Origin: Vitis vinifera | Taxonomy: Eukaryota > Streptophyta > Magnoliopsida > Vitales > Vitaceae | Length of the DNA: 64,000 nt | Assembly (NCBI RefSeq): GCF_030704535.1 | Contig: NC_081815.1 | Location: forward strand, 511,001 to 575,000 | Direction of reading: 5' to 3' | In this document: in pieces, positions 22,271-35,200 of the stretch | Numbering within the stretch: the stretch's first letter is position 1 | Layout: each line of letters opens with the position of its first letter | The notes under the pieces: model-generated | The model's database searches: none | Told to the model about the DNA's origin: nothing | The model's input: only the letters and a program-made list of their open reading frames with translations | Position numbers and translations under genes: made by a program

Positions 22271-24369
22271 GTCGGTTGATTTGGATCTCTCCGTTTTTTT
22301 TGCTACCACTGTCCTTCTGGTTTAATTGGTTTTTCATTTCCCACCCATGTTGTCAAATTTGACATGGGGACATGTAATTACCAAATAGAAGCTCTGAAAT
22401 AAAATTCAAAGGGTCTTAGGGGATGGTTGGATTGTTGGGTTTCTAATGGGCCAACAAGTGTAAGATAGAGAGTTGGGAGAGATTGTCGAGCTTAATTCGC
22501 GAATCTGATTAGTGTCATTTTCTCTCCAATGAAAGATACTGTGTAAAAGGAATTGATGGTTGCAGATTCTTTATTTGATTATTAATGGAAATGTATTGTC
22601 TTTACGCTTTTTGTTTCCTTTGATCTCTTCGGTAGCATTTGCAGTGTCGCTCAGAATTATTTCTCACATAGGTTAGCAATTCTATAAGAAATGCTGATAG
22701 GGGTTCGACTAAGCTGTTTTAGATGTTTTGTAGCATTTACTACATTTCAAGTGGAAGTCCAACACCTCAAAACATTTTTGAATAATTTCAACTTTCCATT
22801 AGAACAAGTTTTAGAATCATCATTCCATTAATATTAAAGTGAATATGTAATACGAGTTTCTATGGTTAGTATAAACCCTCTAGTAAATTTGTAAAAAGGC
22901 ATTTTATATTCTAATTGCATAGGTGAACATGTTAATAGTAAGCCATAGTGTACTGGGACTGCATGGATTGTGCCCCCTTTTTTGGCAGGCACTCTTTAAC
23001 ATACAATTTCTATTTGCCTATGAAAAAAAAAAAAGTGAATGGTAAGCATTTTATTTGAGCCTGATTTCTTCTCCAAGCTTTGTTTATGTAGTTCTTTTGC
23101 TCATTAGCAATGACACATTCTCCTCAATATGGCCCATCTTGGGCTGTGTCCCTGCACTTGTGATTAATGAATTTGTGGATCTTCTTCTTCTTCTACCTTT
23201 TTTAATGATGGGTGATATGCTAATATGTTTTGTGTCTTTTGTCTTTTTGTTAGGTGTTTTTTTTTTTTTGGTTAATGTATCAAAAGAGCATGAGACCTCT
23301 GTAGGCAAGAACTAAGCAACATGTTGATCATTGGGGTTTTGAGTTTTGAGTGGGGTTGTAGAGTACTTCAGAGAGATGCTTGATGCCTGAAATCCAAATT
23401 TTAAGTATTTGAGGACTTGAACAAGCAAACTCGGCATTCAAAATTAGTCTTAAATCTTCAGTTGGGATGTAACCTACAACATAATTATAAGAGTGAATCT
23501 AATCATTGCTTAAAGAGATAAAAATGCTTCTTTTCTTTCTTTCTTTTTTATTTTTTTTATTTTTATTAAAAAAAAAATGATCTTAGAGATTTCTTTTACT
23601 ATGTGTTAATACTTTTAAAAAATTGGGATCTCTATCTTGGCGCTCCTTCAAAAGTATCTCACTTCTATCCAATTGAAAGAAAACTATAAAGCCGTTAGCA
23701 TATTTTGCATTAAAGTGCTTTCGCATGCTATCAAACACCTTGTAAAACTCCTCTAGTGATCTAAAAGGTTTTTTTTTTTTTATAGTCAAACAGTATGCCT
23801 AGTGAGACCTAAGTTAGAGTTGTAAGGGATAGTCTAGAAAATTGCAATAAGAGGCATGGAAAATCGTTTGCAAATATGTTTAAATCCAGACCATTTGAAG
23901 ATTGAATGAAAACTTAAGTAGCTCCTCCCAATCCTCTTGCTATTAAGTGGTTTAGAACAAGCATGAAACGTAGACGATTAGCAAACTAAGGCAAAGTTTA
24001 GAGAGCTCCTCAATAGTCCTTTCTGACTGCCTCTCATCATACTTCTCTCAGTACTGCCCCTCTTGACATGCTCCACTTAGTTGCCTTACTCTCCTTTCAA
24101 GCTGTGAATTCTGATGCATATTCATCTCACTACTGAGTTGAATCATCAATTTTGATGTATACCTCAACATTGATTGCCTATGGCTAAGGCTCTGTAAAGG
24201 TGAATTTGTGAATCTGAAATTTTCTGCACCTTCAAAGATGGATTGGTGGGATATGCCTGAGGCTTTAATAATATCCCGCAAAGAATACCCTTTATTTGAG
24301 TCAAACTGTGGAAGCAATATTTTCCATTGATGTAACATTTGTTTATTTATTTTTTGAATCAGGTTTTAG
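22271..24369 (+). other. Probable leader intron of the ferredoxin gene
   Basis: The stretch between the CT-rich leader and the acceptor ttttag at about 24369 contains no gene. Minus-strand frames at 23583-23789 and 24048-24338 (68 and 96 codons) show no known domain. The sequence from about 23570 to 24340 could be an old inserted element, but no ends or target duplications were seen. Confidence 0.4.
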
Positions 24370-24384
24370 TGAGCTGAAGCAATT

Positions 24385-27300
24385 ATGTTCGCTTCTAGAC
24401 TTTCACGAGTTGGAGCTTGGACGGTCAAAGAGCTCTGTAAAGGTGTGCCTCTGTTTAAAGCTTATCTCGCAGTTGATTTTATGTTTACATTTCATTGTTC
24501 TTATTATGTGGATTTCACCAAGAAGTAGCTGGTTTAGTGAAATATTTTCAACCACCAAGCTCTTCCTTATCCTTTGCTGTTATGTTTCCTTATTTGAGTT
24601 TCAACACACTTAGTCAAATATGGTTATTACTTATTTTGTTGCTTTTTAAGAACCATATTTCGCAGTGATTTATTATCCTCGCTTGGAAAATATGGTTAAA
24701 GAATCAATAAACACCGTCTTAGGATTTCTAAATGCATGGCCTTGCTGAAAATACATCATTCATCTGAGGAAGTTGTGAACCATTAATTCTCTGACTGAAA
24801 GAAGCAGCTAATCCCAAATATCAATCATAGTAGCATAGAACCACAGAGACACACACTAATACGTGATATCCAACACAGACAGATAGAGACGCACACTACG
24901 GCAATACTCAATCTTCATTCGTGTGAACCTGCCACTTGCCTGGTTGCCTTAGGTGCCCTCCTTGGAGAGGTGACTGTTAAGCTCTTTCACCAAGCACACA
25001 GAGTTCCAATTGGCAACAGAAAAGCAGCTACAGCAAGCTTGCTTTGTTGGAAATAGGTGCTTAGGTTACATTCTCCATGATGCTTCTTTTGCTGTTTCAA
25101 ATAACTTGAATTACTTTTGGTTGGTGCTGCTTAAAAAACTTAGGTCACATGAATGGCTATTCAAGGATAATTTCACTTTGCTCCATGTTTTCCTTTTGCT
25201 AGGGTTCACTTCTTGTATGGTATGGGCAACATGACTTCTGATGATTCTTAAACCCCAGATGGTTCTTTTTTTTTTTTTCCAGGAAAATATAAATCTGCTG
25301 CAAGAATGGGACATTTGTATAGACCATACGGTCATTATTTACAACCTCTGGTTAGTGCTCTTTCTTCTAATTGCAAGGAATAATTCTTAATTTTTTGCAT
25401 TCTTTCTTGCTTTATGGCAATGTTTTTTTTCTATATGCAGTAAAGTCCTATATGATCATGCTTTAGAAAAGCTATATGGTGGTGCGTCAAAGTTTTCAAA
25501 GAATATAAATCCAGACAAGCATCAAGATTTCTATTTTCTAGGGCTTACCTAGGTGTGAACTCAACTACAATGAAAGTCTTGTTGGAAGGCTGAAACCTGT
25601 GGATGGTCACTTCACCTGATTAACCTAAACTTGCTATTGCCAATATTGGACATCTTGGATCTTATAGTCCATAAGAGGTTGTACAATTTTTTTTAAAAAA
25701 AAGGGAAGTAGCACACCAGATGCAGCAATTAAACTCTTGGTTGAAAAAAAGAAAGAAGAAACTGTCTGTTAATAGGATTTTTATGAAACTTTGTGGTTGT
25801 AGATATAGGAATTTTTTGTATGGAAAGTAGTTGTCATCATGCCTCTTGATTCTGATCCAAGTTTCTTATGATTCTAAACATCTATAGATCTCTTTTCTGC
25901 TGTCAAACTGGCTCTGAGTTACTATATAGGTTTGAGTTATAATTTATATTAATGAAGGCGGGTGGATACAATCCATGATAATAAAAAATTCCAGGTAACT
26001 CGTCATAAACTTTGAATTGCATGGGGTACTCTTGAATTGTGCCAATATCTTTTCCTTTGTCAAGTTTCTCCATGTGCGTTTGCGTAGTTCTTATACCCCA
26101 AGTTAGAATCATCTTTTCTTTATCCACTATATGCATATTCCTAGATTTATGTTTTCCTTGCTCTTTTGGAACAGTTCAAACCACAATCGGGGACCAAGAT
26201 TTTCCAAGATACCATTTTTCAGAGGCACAATACTTTTTCCACCACAGCTGCTGACAACCATTCTGGGGAGGAGAATGAAGAGGAAGAAACGTAAGCTCTG
26301 TGGCTTCACATTGCATTCATGCTTATTGCATGAGCTTATACATCACAAAACAATAGAATTGTGCCTAGTGATCCTGAAAAAGGACAATTAAGTGGGATGT
26401 TCCAGAATTGGAATTGCACTGCCAACCATTGAGAATATTCATGTTCTTATATTATATGGTCATTTGCTTATAAGAACAACTTGCAATCTTAGTTACACAT
26501 CATGGTTCTACATTTCCTCTTAACTCATTTCTGCATGTAGATTACCCTGGTGTTTCTTCTCATTCATATATTTAATTGTGCAGGATATCTGTGTCATTTG
26601 TTGATAAGGATGGAGAGGAACATCACATTAGGGTCCCCATTGGAATGTCTATGTTAGAAGCTGCTCATGAAAATGATATAGAACTTGAAGGTGTGTATTT
26701 TGATGCATTTTTTATCGTATCTTGCACATTTTCCTTGACCTCATTTTGTTTTTTTTATAATTATTATTCTTAGCATGATGCACAGCATTTCTGAAATCCA
26801 TGTTGTGAAATTTGGATACTTTCATCACATGGTTGTTCTCATAAATAGATGCATGTTTGCAACTAGCATAGACGACTTCTTCCAAAAGATGCATATTTGC
26901 AATTGTAGTTGTTTTTAATCATAAGATGTGGCCTTTTCTTCTCATGGCACAGCTTTATGCGTCTGTCTGATTCAGTAGCAGTAAATAAATTGATTACTCA
27001 TGTACTGATCTGATTTTAATGGGATATCAGGAGCATGTGAAGGTTCACTTGCCTGTTCCACATGTCATGTGATTGTGATGGTACGTTATTGTCAAGTTAT
27101 GTATTAAATGAATGTTCTTCTGGATGTGGATTTCTTGTTCTTCCAGGAGATCATTGAACTGAAGTATGTGGAGCCTAACTGTTGAGTCTCGGTGTAGGAC
27201 ATGGAATACTACAATAAATTGGAAGACCCAACTGATGAGGAAAATGACATGTTGGATCTGGCTTTTGGGCTTACAGAAACGTGGGTCTTTGTTACCATGA

Positions 27301-27479
27301 ACCTGAAACGAATTCTTACTCAATATTCAAAACTAAATGGAGTTCTATTTTTGGGGCTTTGCAGGTCGCGTCTGGGTTGTCAAGTGATTGCATCACCTGA
27401 ACTCGATGGAATGCGCTTAGCTCTTCCTGCTGCCACTCGCAACTTTGCAGTTGACGGATTTATTCCAAAACCACACTAA
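24385..27479 (+). CDS. MFDX1: Mitochondrial adrenodoxin-type 2Fe-2S ferredoxin
   Basis: Seven coding exons: 24385-24442, 25283-25350, 26175-26290, 26584-26690, 27031-27080, 27198-27280 and 27365-27479. They have GT/AG borders and give 198 residues in frame, against about 197 in Arabidopsis MFDX. The protein passes electrons from NADPH-adrenodoxin reductase to mitochondrial Fe-S cluster assembly and to biotin synthase. Residues 1 to about 75 are basic and Ser-rich with [15 protein letters not shown], fitting a matrix presequence. The ferredoxin domain starts at about [12 protein letters not shown]. Cluster ligands are Cys119, Cys125, Cys128 ([10 protein letters not shown]) and Cys166 (LGCQV). 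[17 protein letters not shown] is the acidic partner-binding helix region of this family. The C-terminus is [13 protein letters not shown]. The N-terminal exons were found by splice logic and by resemblance to the YGHYLQ segment of Arabidopsis MFDX; they are less certain than exons 4-7. Confidence 0.9.
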
Positions 27480-27599
27480 CACAACAACACCATCAAAGTG
27501 TTCTCCGAGTTTAAAGGATGCTTTCATCCCAGTTTTGTAGCAGTCCTGTATTTTAACGGATGTAAGGGTATCTGCTCCTAGTCATTTATTTTTTGCATA

Positions 27600-30500
27600 A
27601 TGATTATTGCTCCACATGTAGTTGAATAATCCAGGAATGACATCCACTTTGCAGATCAAAATTCATATTGCTTTGTTACTCATGTTTCTTATTCCGTTTC
27701 ATCCTGTAATTTCCTGGTTATATGGAGACCAACATTGTCTTTTTCTTTGTACCCACCAACTTCATGTCTGTTGGCCTTCTCATATCTAGAAGTTTTGTCT
27801 GGACTCTGGATAAGTTACCTTGGATTAAGGTAAGAAAAAGGTGGTGTTTAAACTCTTAAGAACAGTTGAGCTAGGTGAGCTGAAAGGTCATATAGCGTCC
27901 AGTCGATGGTTGGTAGAGCAGGAACAAAACGAGTGGAAATTTCAGGATTGCTTCGCTCTCTGGGAATTGGGGATTAAAAACAAGGGAAGAAATGTTGAGG
28001 TAAGAAGCGACTAGAAATAGCAGGTTTGACAACTGCCAGTTTTAATTTTGCTTGGTTGAGAAGAATCAACCGAACACCTGGCTTGGCTCTTGTGTTAGAT
28101 TGTGTCTTGTCTCATTAGATAAAGTTGCTTGGATTATGCGTGACCCTGGGTGTGGGACTATCACCCATCAATCAAATGAGGGTCGATTCTAGAGAACAAA
28201 ATCCCTCTTCATGATGCCATGGTTGATGTGCAGGTTCCACCTACATGACCATAATCTTGCTTAAGAAATCAATGCCCACACAGTACAGCTTGAGTACAGT
28301 GTTCAGTACATCCGCAATTGTACTCCCTATAAGCCATAGGCCTGGAATTTGGGCCTAAAATGGCCCTTTCAAACTAAATGTAGGTTGCGTAGGTTATGGA
28401 CACCTTGTAAGACTAACGGTGGAAGTAACTATTTTTTATTTTTTACTTTTTAAATTAGTTTGAAACTGGGTTTTCAATTGTACTTCCCGTTCCCTTTTGC
28501 TTCCTCAATTCAAGAGAAAAAGGGTTAGGATGGAAAATGCTAGAAGATTGAAAATGAGTGTCATACCAAACTCTAAATTTAAATTAAAAGTATAGAAAAA
28601 AATGTAAATCGAAAATTGATAAAAAAAAAAATCAATAGGAATAGGAATGACCCTGAACCAGAAATGAAGAAAGAAAACAAAAAAAGGATGTAAGAAGTGG
28701 CAAAGCGATGCACGTCTAGGAATCAAAATCTCAGTCTGTTTGAAATTAGCGCTGGCCTGCATTATGTAAAAGACAAGAACTCGTCGGCTGTGGCTTTCAG
28801 GAATCATAAGAAGTCTTTGGGAGTTGGTAACTTCTATTTTATGCCACGTAGAAGATAGAACCCATGTCCACCCACAAAATTAAACTCTTTTATTACTCTC
28901 TCTCTACCCATTATTCTTTTGAACATGATTAAATCATTCATTCTTAGTCTTGATTGAGATATAAATTTTATTAAATCATTGATTCCTACTCTTGATTGAG
29001 ATATATATTAACACATGATCATGGGAAGTTTTTTTTCTTAAGAATTTCAAATTTAGAGATTGTTTAGTAATCTTAAAAATAGTTTTTTTTTTTAACAATT
29101 ATTAATTATTTTTTAGAATCAAAATCAAATGCATAAAACAAAAATTTTCAATTTATTTTTCTTAAAGATATTATAAAAACACTTTACACAAAACATATGA
29201 TAATATCTTAAATTTATTTTAAAAAACAATATTCTTAAAATTTTATTTTTAATCTAAAATCATTCCAAAACTGTCTGTTACCAAATAAGTCAGAATAAGA
29301 ATAGACAATCCATTCTTCTCTCATTATCATCAAAATTATGATTTTTTTTAATAAACTAAAAATTGAGAACCGCACATCAAGGAAGAATGTATACCTCTCA
29401 TGGCTTAAAGAGCTTGCAGGGAATATTTGTTATTTTAGAGTCAAACTTAATCAGGAGACATAATTATAATTTTGCAATAAGAATGAGAATAGGAATAAGA
29501 ATAATAATGATAATAGTGATGATGGGAGTATATAATTAGGAGGGAGGCTGAACCGGGATTTGGTGCCAAAATGTGAGTCTTACATCCCAACTGCTACAAG
29601 TGAGAGCTGGAAAAATTGTACTCAATTAAGAAAGATTCCTACCCAAACAAACAAACCATTTCTTAATGTGCACCGACTCATTTTACTTCTGCTCCTGCCC
29701 GTCATTATCACATATCTTCTATTACCATATTTGCCAAGATTTTAAACATCCTTTACTGCAAAACCATTTTGCAAGTTTACACACATTTGCAAAAACCCAT
29801 AACATGTTTTCTCTTAAATGATGTTGTTCGGGTTGGGTGCAAATTGCAATATCATCCGAATAATAATTACATTGAAAATGTCATAAAAAATTTAATTTAT
29901 TTTTATTGGACATTAATTGATTTTCAGATGAGATGATCAAAGTCTAATATTGGAATTGATGTCAAAGTTAAAGTCATAGGTTTGGGTGATTAAAGGATAT
30001 TTGAGTGCAATAATACTATTTTTAAACTTAAGATGAGTCATCCAAATGATAGTGATATAGACACTAATTGGTTTTTCAACGACAAACATAACCTTTAATT
30101 TAAAATATTTTTCATAAAAGGAAAATCAAAAAGAAATTTGCTAATTTTTTTTAAAACTTATTTTTTTGAACACTAATTTTAAAAATATTAGGAGTTTATA
30201 TCCTTGAATTTATTTAATATTATTAAGAAATAAAAAAAAAATGTAATTGAATTAGAACTTTTGTAGGAGTCTTAGTGGCTAAGGATGGCAGGGGGACAAC
30301 TGGACAAGGACATCAACCCTTAACCTTAAAAAGAATGATTGGAAGTCAAAAATTGGCAAAACCAACTGAGAATGCTCCTTGACGCATAATCGTACATCCC
30401 CATTGCAGGGGCTTTACTGCCATTTGTACTGCACCTATGTACATCCACATTACTCTACAAGGCCATCAATCTCTTTTATTTATTTATTTATTTTATTATT

Positions 30501-31600
30501 ACTATGATAGTTTTGAGTCTTTTGACCACATAGTTGGGACAAAAATTCACCTTATTTTAATATGATTTGCATTGTGTTTTTATTCATAGTTTTTTTGTTC
30601 AACTAAAAATATTCAATAATTTAGTTCAATATAGTTTTAAATATTACATTTAAGAGTATTTGAATATAATTTTTTGTTAATCTAATTATACGTATTAGAA
30701 AAAATAAAAAATAAAGATTAAAGATTTGAGTTTGGTTCCATCATCTTTTTTATTTTTGTGCAATGTAATGAGATTATTTATGTTTCATAATTCGTCTAAT
30801 ATGATTTTATCTATTTTTAATGAAATAGAAAGTATGATGTGTTTTCTTAAATATGAATTTCAATTATTTTATTTAATTAAAAAATTATAATTGTTTTTAT
30901 TTTTAATATATAGCTGTAAAGTATAAATTTTATGGTTTTAATATTTTTATATAATTTAAAGGGGTTAATTTCATTCATCATCCAATTTCGATTAAATAAA
31001 TCTAGTTAATTTTATTAAATGTCTTTTGTATTATTTTTTATTTTTATTTTTATTTATCTTTAGTCAAAATAAAGGAGGTGTATGCTGAAATTTTAAATTT
31101 ATTGGCAAGTGCATTGAATCAAATCCTAGAAATTAACCCTAATTTAAAAAATAAAAAGATGGGCGAATTTAACATGAAAATGCTGGTTATGTGCTGGCTT
31201 GCTTGCTAACGTCTGGGGTGACCTAAGTGCCAAGGGGTATATGAGTAAAATCATGTAAGAAAGACTCTGTAGTGTCCTCCTAGGAGCTGGAAGGGAGCCA
31301 AATCTATGGGCATGGGCACCCCACCGGAGTGGAACACACGAACGCAACATGAAGGCTGGACAAATAAATATTAAATATAAATTAATGATTGGTTTGGTAT
31401 CCTTTGTGGCCTAAGCCTCAGAACTAGGCTTCTCAGATAAAGTGGGTCATTGACCACGTAATTTATTTGGAAAATTAACCCATTCTCAACTTTTTATTAT
31501 TTGAACCTAATTTGTCTAAATTTGAGTTTAATATAGAATGTTTTACTGCATGTACCGCATGCAGTTAGTGAAGCAGTGCGATCCAAGAAACTTAAAAGGG
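27600..31600. other. Intergenic, no supported gene
   Basis: After the ferredoxin 3' flank the DNA is AT-rich. It holds a MITE-like pair of ends at about 29050-29290 (tttagtaatcttaaaaat and its inverse). The small frames at 28505-28807, 29560-29745 and 31144-31350 carry no recognisable domain. Confidence 0.55.
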
Positions 31601-32204
31601 AGGGCGGGAGGCAGAGAGTTTTGACCTCACCATATAAAAAACATAAACTAGCTGTTGTCCATTATTATATTTTATAAGAAAGAAAGGAAAGAAGAAAACA
31701 CCACTCTGTTGGCTGCCTCTCTTTTTCTAAATTTCCCGGGACAGCCAAACGAGAAAAACGTTCCACAAACAACGACGGCTGTGCCTTCTCCTACTGCGTG
31801 GGGTGATCCTTGCCGTGGTTTCTGGGGAGAGAAGCAAGGCTCTGGAGCCTTTCTCAGCGGTGGAAGTAGAGGGAGGGAGAGAGCGTTGTAAGAAAAGATA
31901 AAAGAATGAATAGGAGTTGTGTGAATTGTTTAAGTTTCTTGGAATGTTTATGGAGAAGTGTTTTTTAGATCAAAATCTCAACTACTCTAAGCACGACTGG
32001 GCGCAAGCGTTGAAATCGTGAGTGGTGATTGGTTGGGAGGCGTTTGTTTTAAGATCGTCCAGTCGAAGCGTGTGAATAAACCAGGCGCCATCTTTGTTGT
32101 TTTTGGAGAAAACCCAGAAAAAGAAAAAAGGAAATAAAAAAAGTAATAAAGAAAGTGGAAAAAACTGAACCATACTGTAGAAGAGGAGAGAATTCACCTG
32201 GAAG

Positions 32205-35200
32205 ATGAGGACGCCGTCGCCTGGAAGCAGTTCCAAGAGGTCGAATTATAGCCGCACGTACGATTTCCCGGAGGAACTGGTGGATTCCGGCGACTATGCC
32301 GTCGGGGGAGCAATGCTGCCTATCTTCCTCAACGACCTCAGACCAAACCACCGGCAAGATTTAGTTGAAGTGACATTGGAGCTGGAAGACGACTCCATTG
32401 TCCTCTGCAGCGTTACACCGACTGCGACAGCGAACCCTTCCGGAGACGAAGCAGCCACCGGTTTCCTAGGGAGGAGCCTGTCGGCGACTTCGAAACTCTG
32501 CCGGAAATTCTCGTGGCTGAGGTCGACATCGTCGCGGGCGTCGTCGGAGGCCGAGGACCCTACAATCTCCGCCCGTGACGCTCGGAAAATCACCGCCAAG
32601 CTTCAACGGACGAGATCCAGCGCTCAGCAAGCTCTCAAAGGATTGAGATTCATCAGAAAAACCACGGGAGCATCAGACGCGGACGAGCTCTGGAAGAAGG
32701 TAGAGTCAAGGTTCAAGTCTCTGGCCAAGGACGGCTTGCTCTCCAGAGAAGACTTCGGCGAATGCATAGGTAAGGTGCAAAAGCAGGCTATGCAGCTGCA
32801 ACCCACGGTAGAGCCTCTTATCACCGCCTACAGATGTAGGCATCAGCAGCGGTGATAAGGCGCCAAATTCTTTGAATTAATGCAGCCTCCTGATCATAAA
32901 TTGATCTGTGATAGCCAAGTAGTACTGTTGTTTATTCATGTTCAGGAATGGTCGACTCCAAGGAGTTCGCAGTTGGGATCTTTGATGCATTGGCCAGAAG
33001 GAGACGACAAAAGATGGGAAGGATTACCAAAGAAGAGCTTCGCGACTTCTGGTTACAGATTTCAGACCAAAGCTTCGACGCCCGTCTTCAGATATTCTTC
33101 GACATGTATTACGCCCCTTCTCTTCTTCCTCCCAACACAAAAATTATACCTTCATTAATTCATATGTTCTTTTTCAGGGCTGATAGCAACGCTGATGGAA
33201 GAATCACCAGGAAGGAAGTGCAGGAGGTAAGATTAATCAATTTGTTTCAAAGCCATTATTCTCTCTGGGCTGGACACCCTTGAATGAAGGCTATGTTTTC
33301 TAGCTACAAACTCAATCATTTAATGGCGTCCCTGGAGAATTTTATTCACCATAAATGAACGGCCACCATTTCAATCTTGATATGTCATTAATTTGCTGAC
33401 AGGCACTCAGCTTCATTAATTTCTTTCTTTACTGTCTGCAGCTCATAATGCTAAGTGCTTCTGCAAACAAGCTGTCCAAGTTGAAAGAACAAGCTGCAGA
33501 GTACGCCTCCCTGATAATGGAAGAATTAGACCCTGAAAATCTTGGGTACATCGAGGTAACAATCAAATCTTTAACCCCGTTCATAAAAAAAACAATCAAA
33601 ATTTTCAATCTTTAAATTGGAGGGAATGCTGCCGGCAAAGAAGGAAATCCAAATTCCAGCAACACATCATTGGATAGTATCTAATTAATTAATTCACACA
33701 AAATTGCACTTTATTCAGCTATGGCAGCTGGAAACGCTCCTTCTACAAAGAGACACCTACATGAACTACAGCAGAGAGCTGAGCACCGCCAGTACTGTAG
33801 CATGGAGTCAGAATGTAAGCCCCTTTAGGCCCAAGAACGTGATGCGTAGGGTCAGTTTTACAGTCAGGTGTGTCCTCATAGAGAACTGGCAAAGGACTTG
33901 GATCATATTGTTGTGGGTGATGGCGATGGGCGGGCTCTTTGCTTGGAAATTGAACCAATACAGGAACAGGGCAGCATTCCAAGTCATGGGTTATTGCTTG
34001 GCCGCTGCCAAAGGGGCGGCCGAGACTCTAAAGCTCAACATGGCCCTCATCCTCTTGCCAGTTTGTCGAAACATGTTGACCTGGCTTCGTTCCACTAGAG
34101 CTAGGCTGTTCATTCCCTTCGACGATAACATCAATTTTCACAAGGTAAAAGAGATTTTAAAACGTTTTTGAGGAAAAAATTCCTGCATTTTCTGATTTGG
34201 TTTTCTTTTCTTTTTGCTCAATTTACACAGATAATTGCATGTGCTATAGCCATTGGAGTCCTGGTACATGCGGGGACCCACCTGGCTTGTGATTTTCCTC
34301 GTCTGGTGAACTCATCCCAAGAAAAATTTGATCTTATATCCTCTGATTTCAATCACAAAAAGCCCACTTACAGAGACCTTTTGGGGGGTGTGGAAGGAGT
34401 GACGGGGATTTCCATGGTGATTTTAATGGCCATCTCGTTCACGTTAGCCACACACCGCTTCCGGAAAAATGTGGTGAGGCTGTCAGCACCCTTCAACCGA
34501 CTGACTGGCTTTAATGCATTCTGGTATTCTCATCATCTTCTTGGTGTCGTCTACATTTTGTTACTGGTCCATGGGACCTTCGTGTTCTTGGTCCACCAGT
34601 GGTACGAGAAAACGGTAAGAACTATCAAAGCATTCATGCATGAAATAAATAATCATGGGCTGAGTAGTAGCCAACAGTATTAAACTGGATTAACTGAATT
34701 GAGGTTTGATTAGTTTAACTCAATGTTGGTAAAGATACTTTGGGGATTTTGCAGACATGGATGTACATCTCTGTTCCATTCTTGCTTTATGTAGCTGAGC
34801 GGAGCCTTAGAACATGTAGATCAGAGCATTATTCTGTTAAAATATTGAAGGTAATTAACTGTCTTATCTATATCAATCTTCTTTTTTTCCCTTTCATTTA
34901 TTTGTTGAAGTTGGGCATAAATTTGAGTTCAATGCCATTTTGAAAAAGGCATGAAGGTTTTCTTCGCAAAGTGTTCTTGAAAAAAGTTTTTTGTTTTAGA
35001 AAGTAAAAAATAATTTTTTAACTAGAAGACACATTTGACATACTTTTCATAAAAGGCAGTTATTTAGAGACTTCGTTTTAGAATAAATTTGAGTGTTTAC
35101 AGCAGAGGATTATGGGCAATAACTAAAAATATGAAAAAAAATAAGAACTTGAATGAACTATGGTACCTTAGTTGAAAGTAAGTAAAAAAAAAAAAAAAAA

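Noticed and set aside
23583-24338. Minus-strand frames inside the ferredoxin leader intron
   Set aside because: I considered an inserted element, but found no known domain, no terminal repeats and no target duplication.
24296-24613. 105-codon plus-strand frame over the first ferredoxin coding exon
   Set aside because: It is in another phase. The exon read as [19 protein letters not shown] splices in frame to the next exon and fits a mitochondrial presequence.
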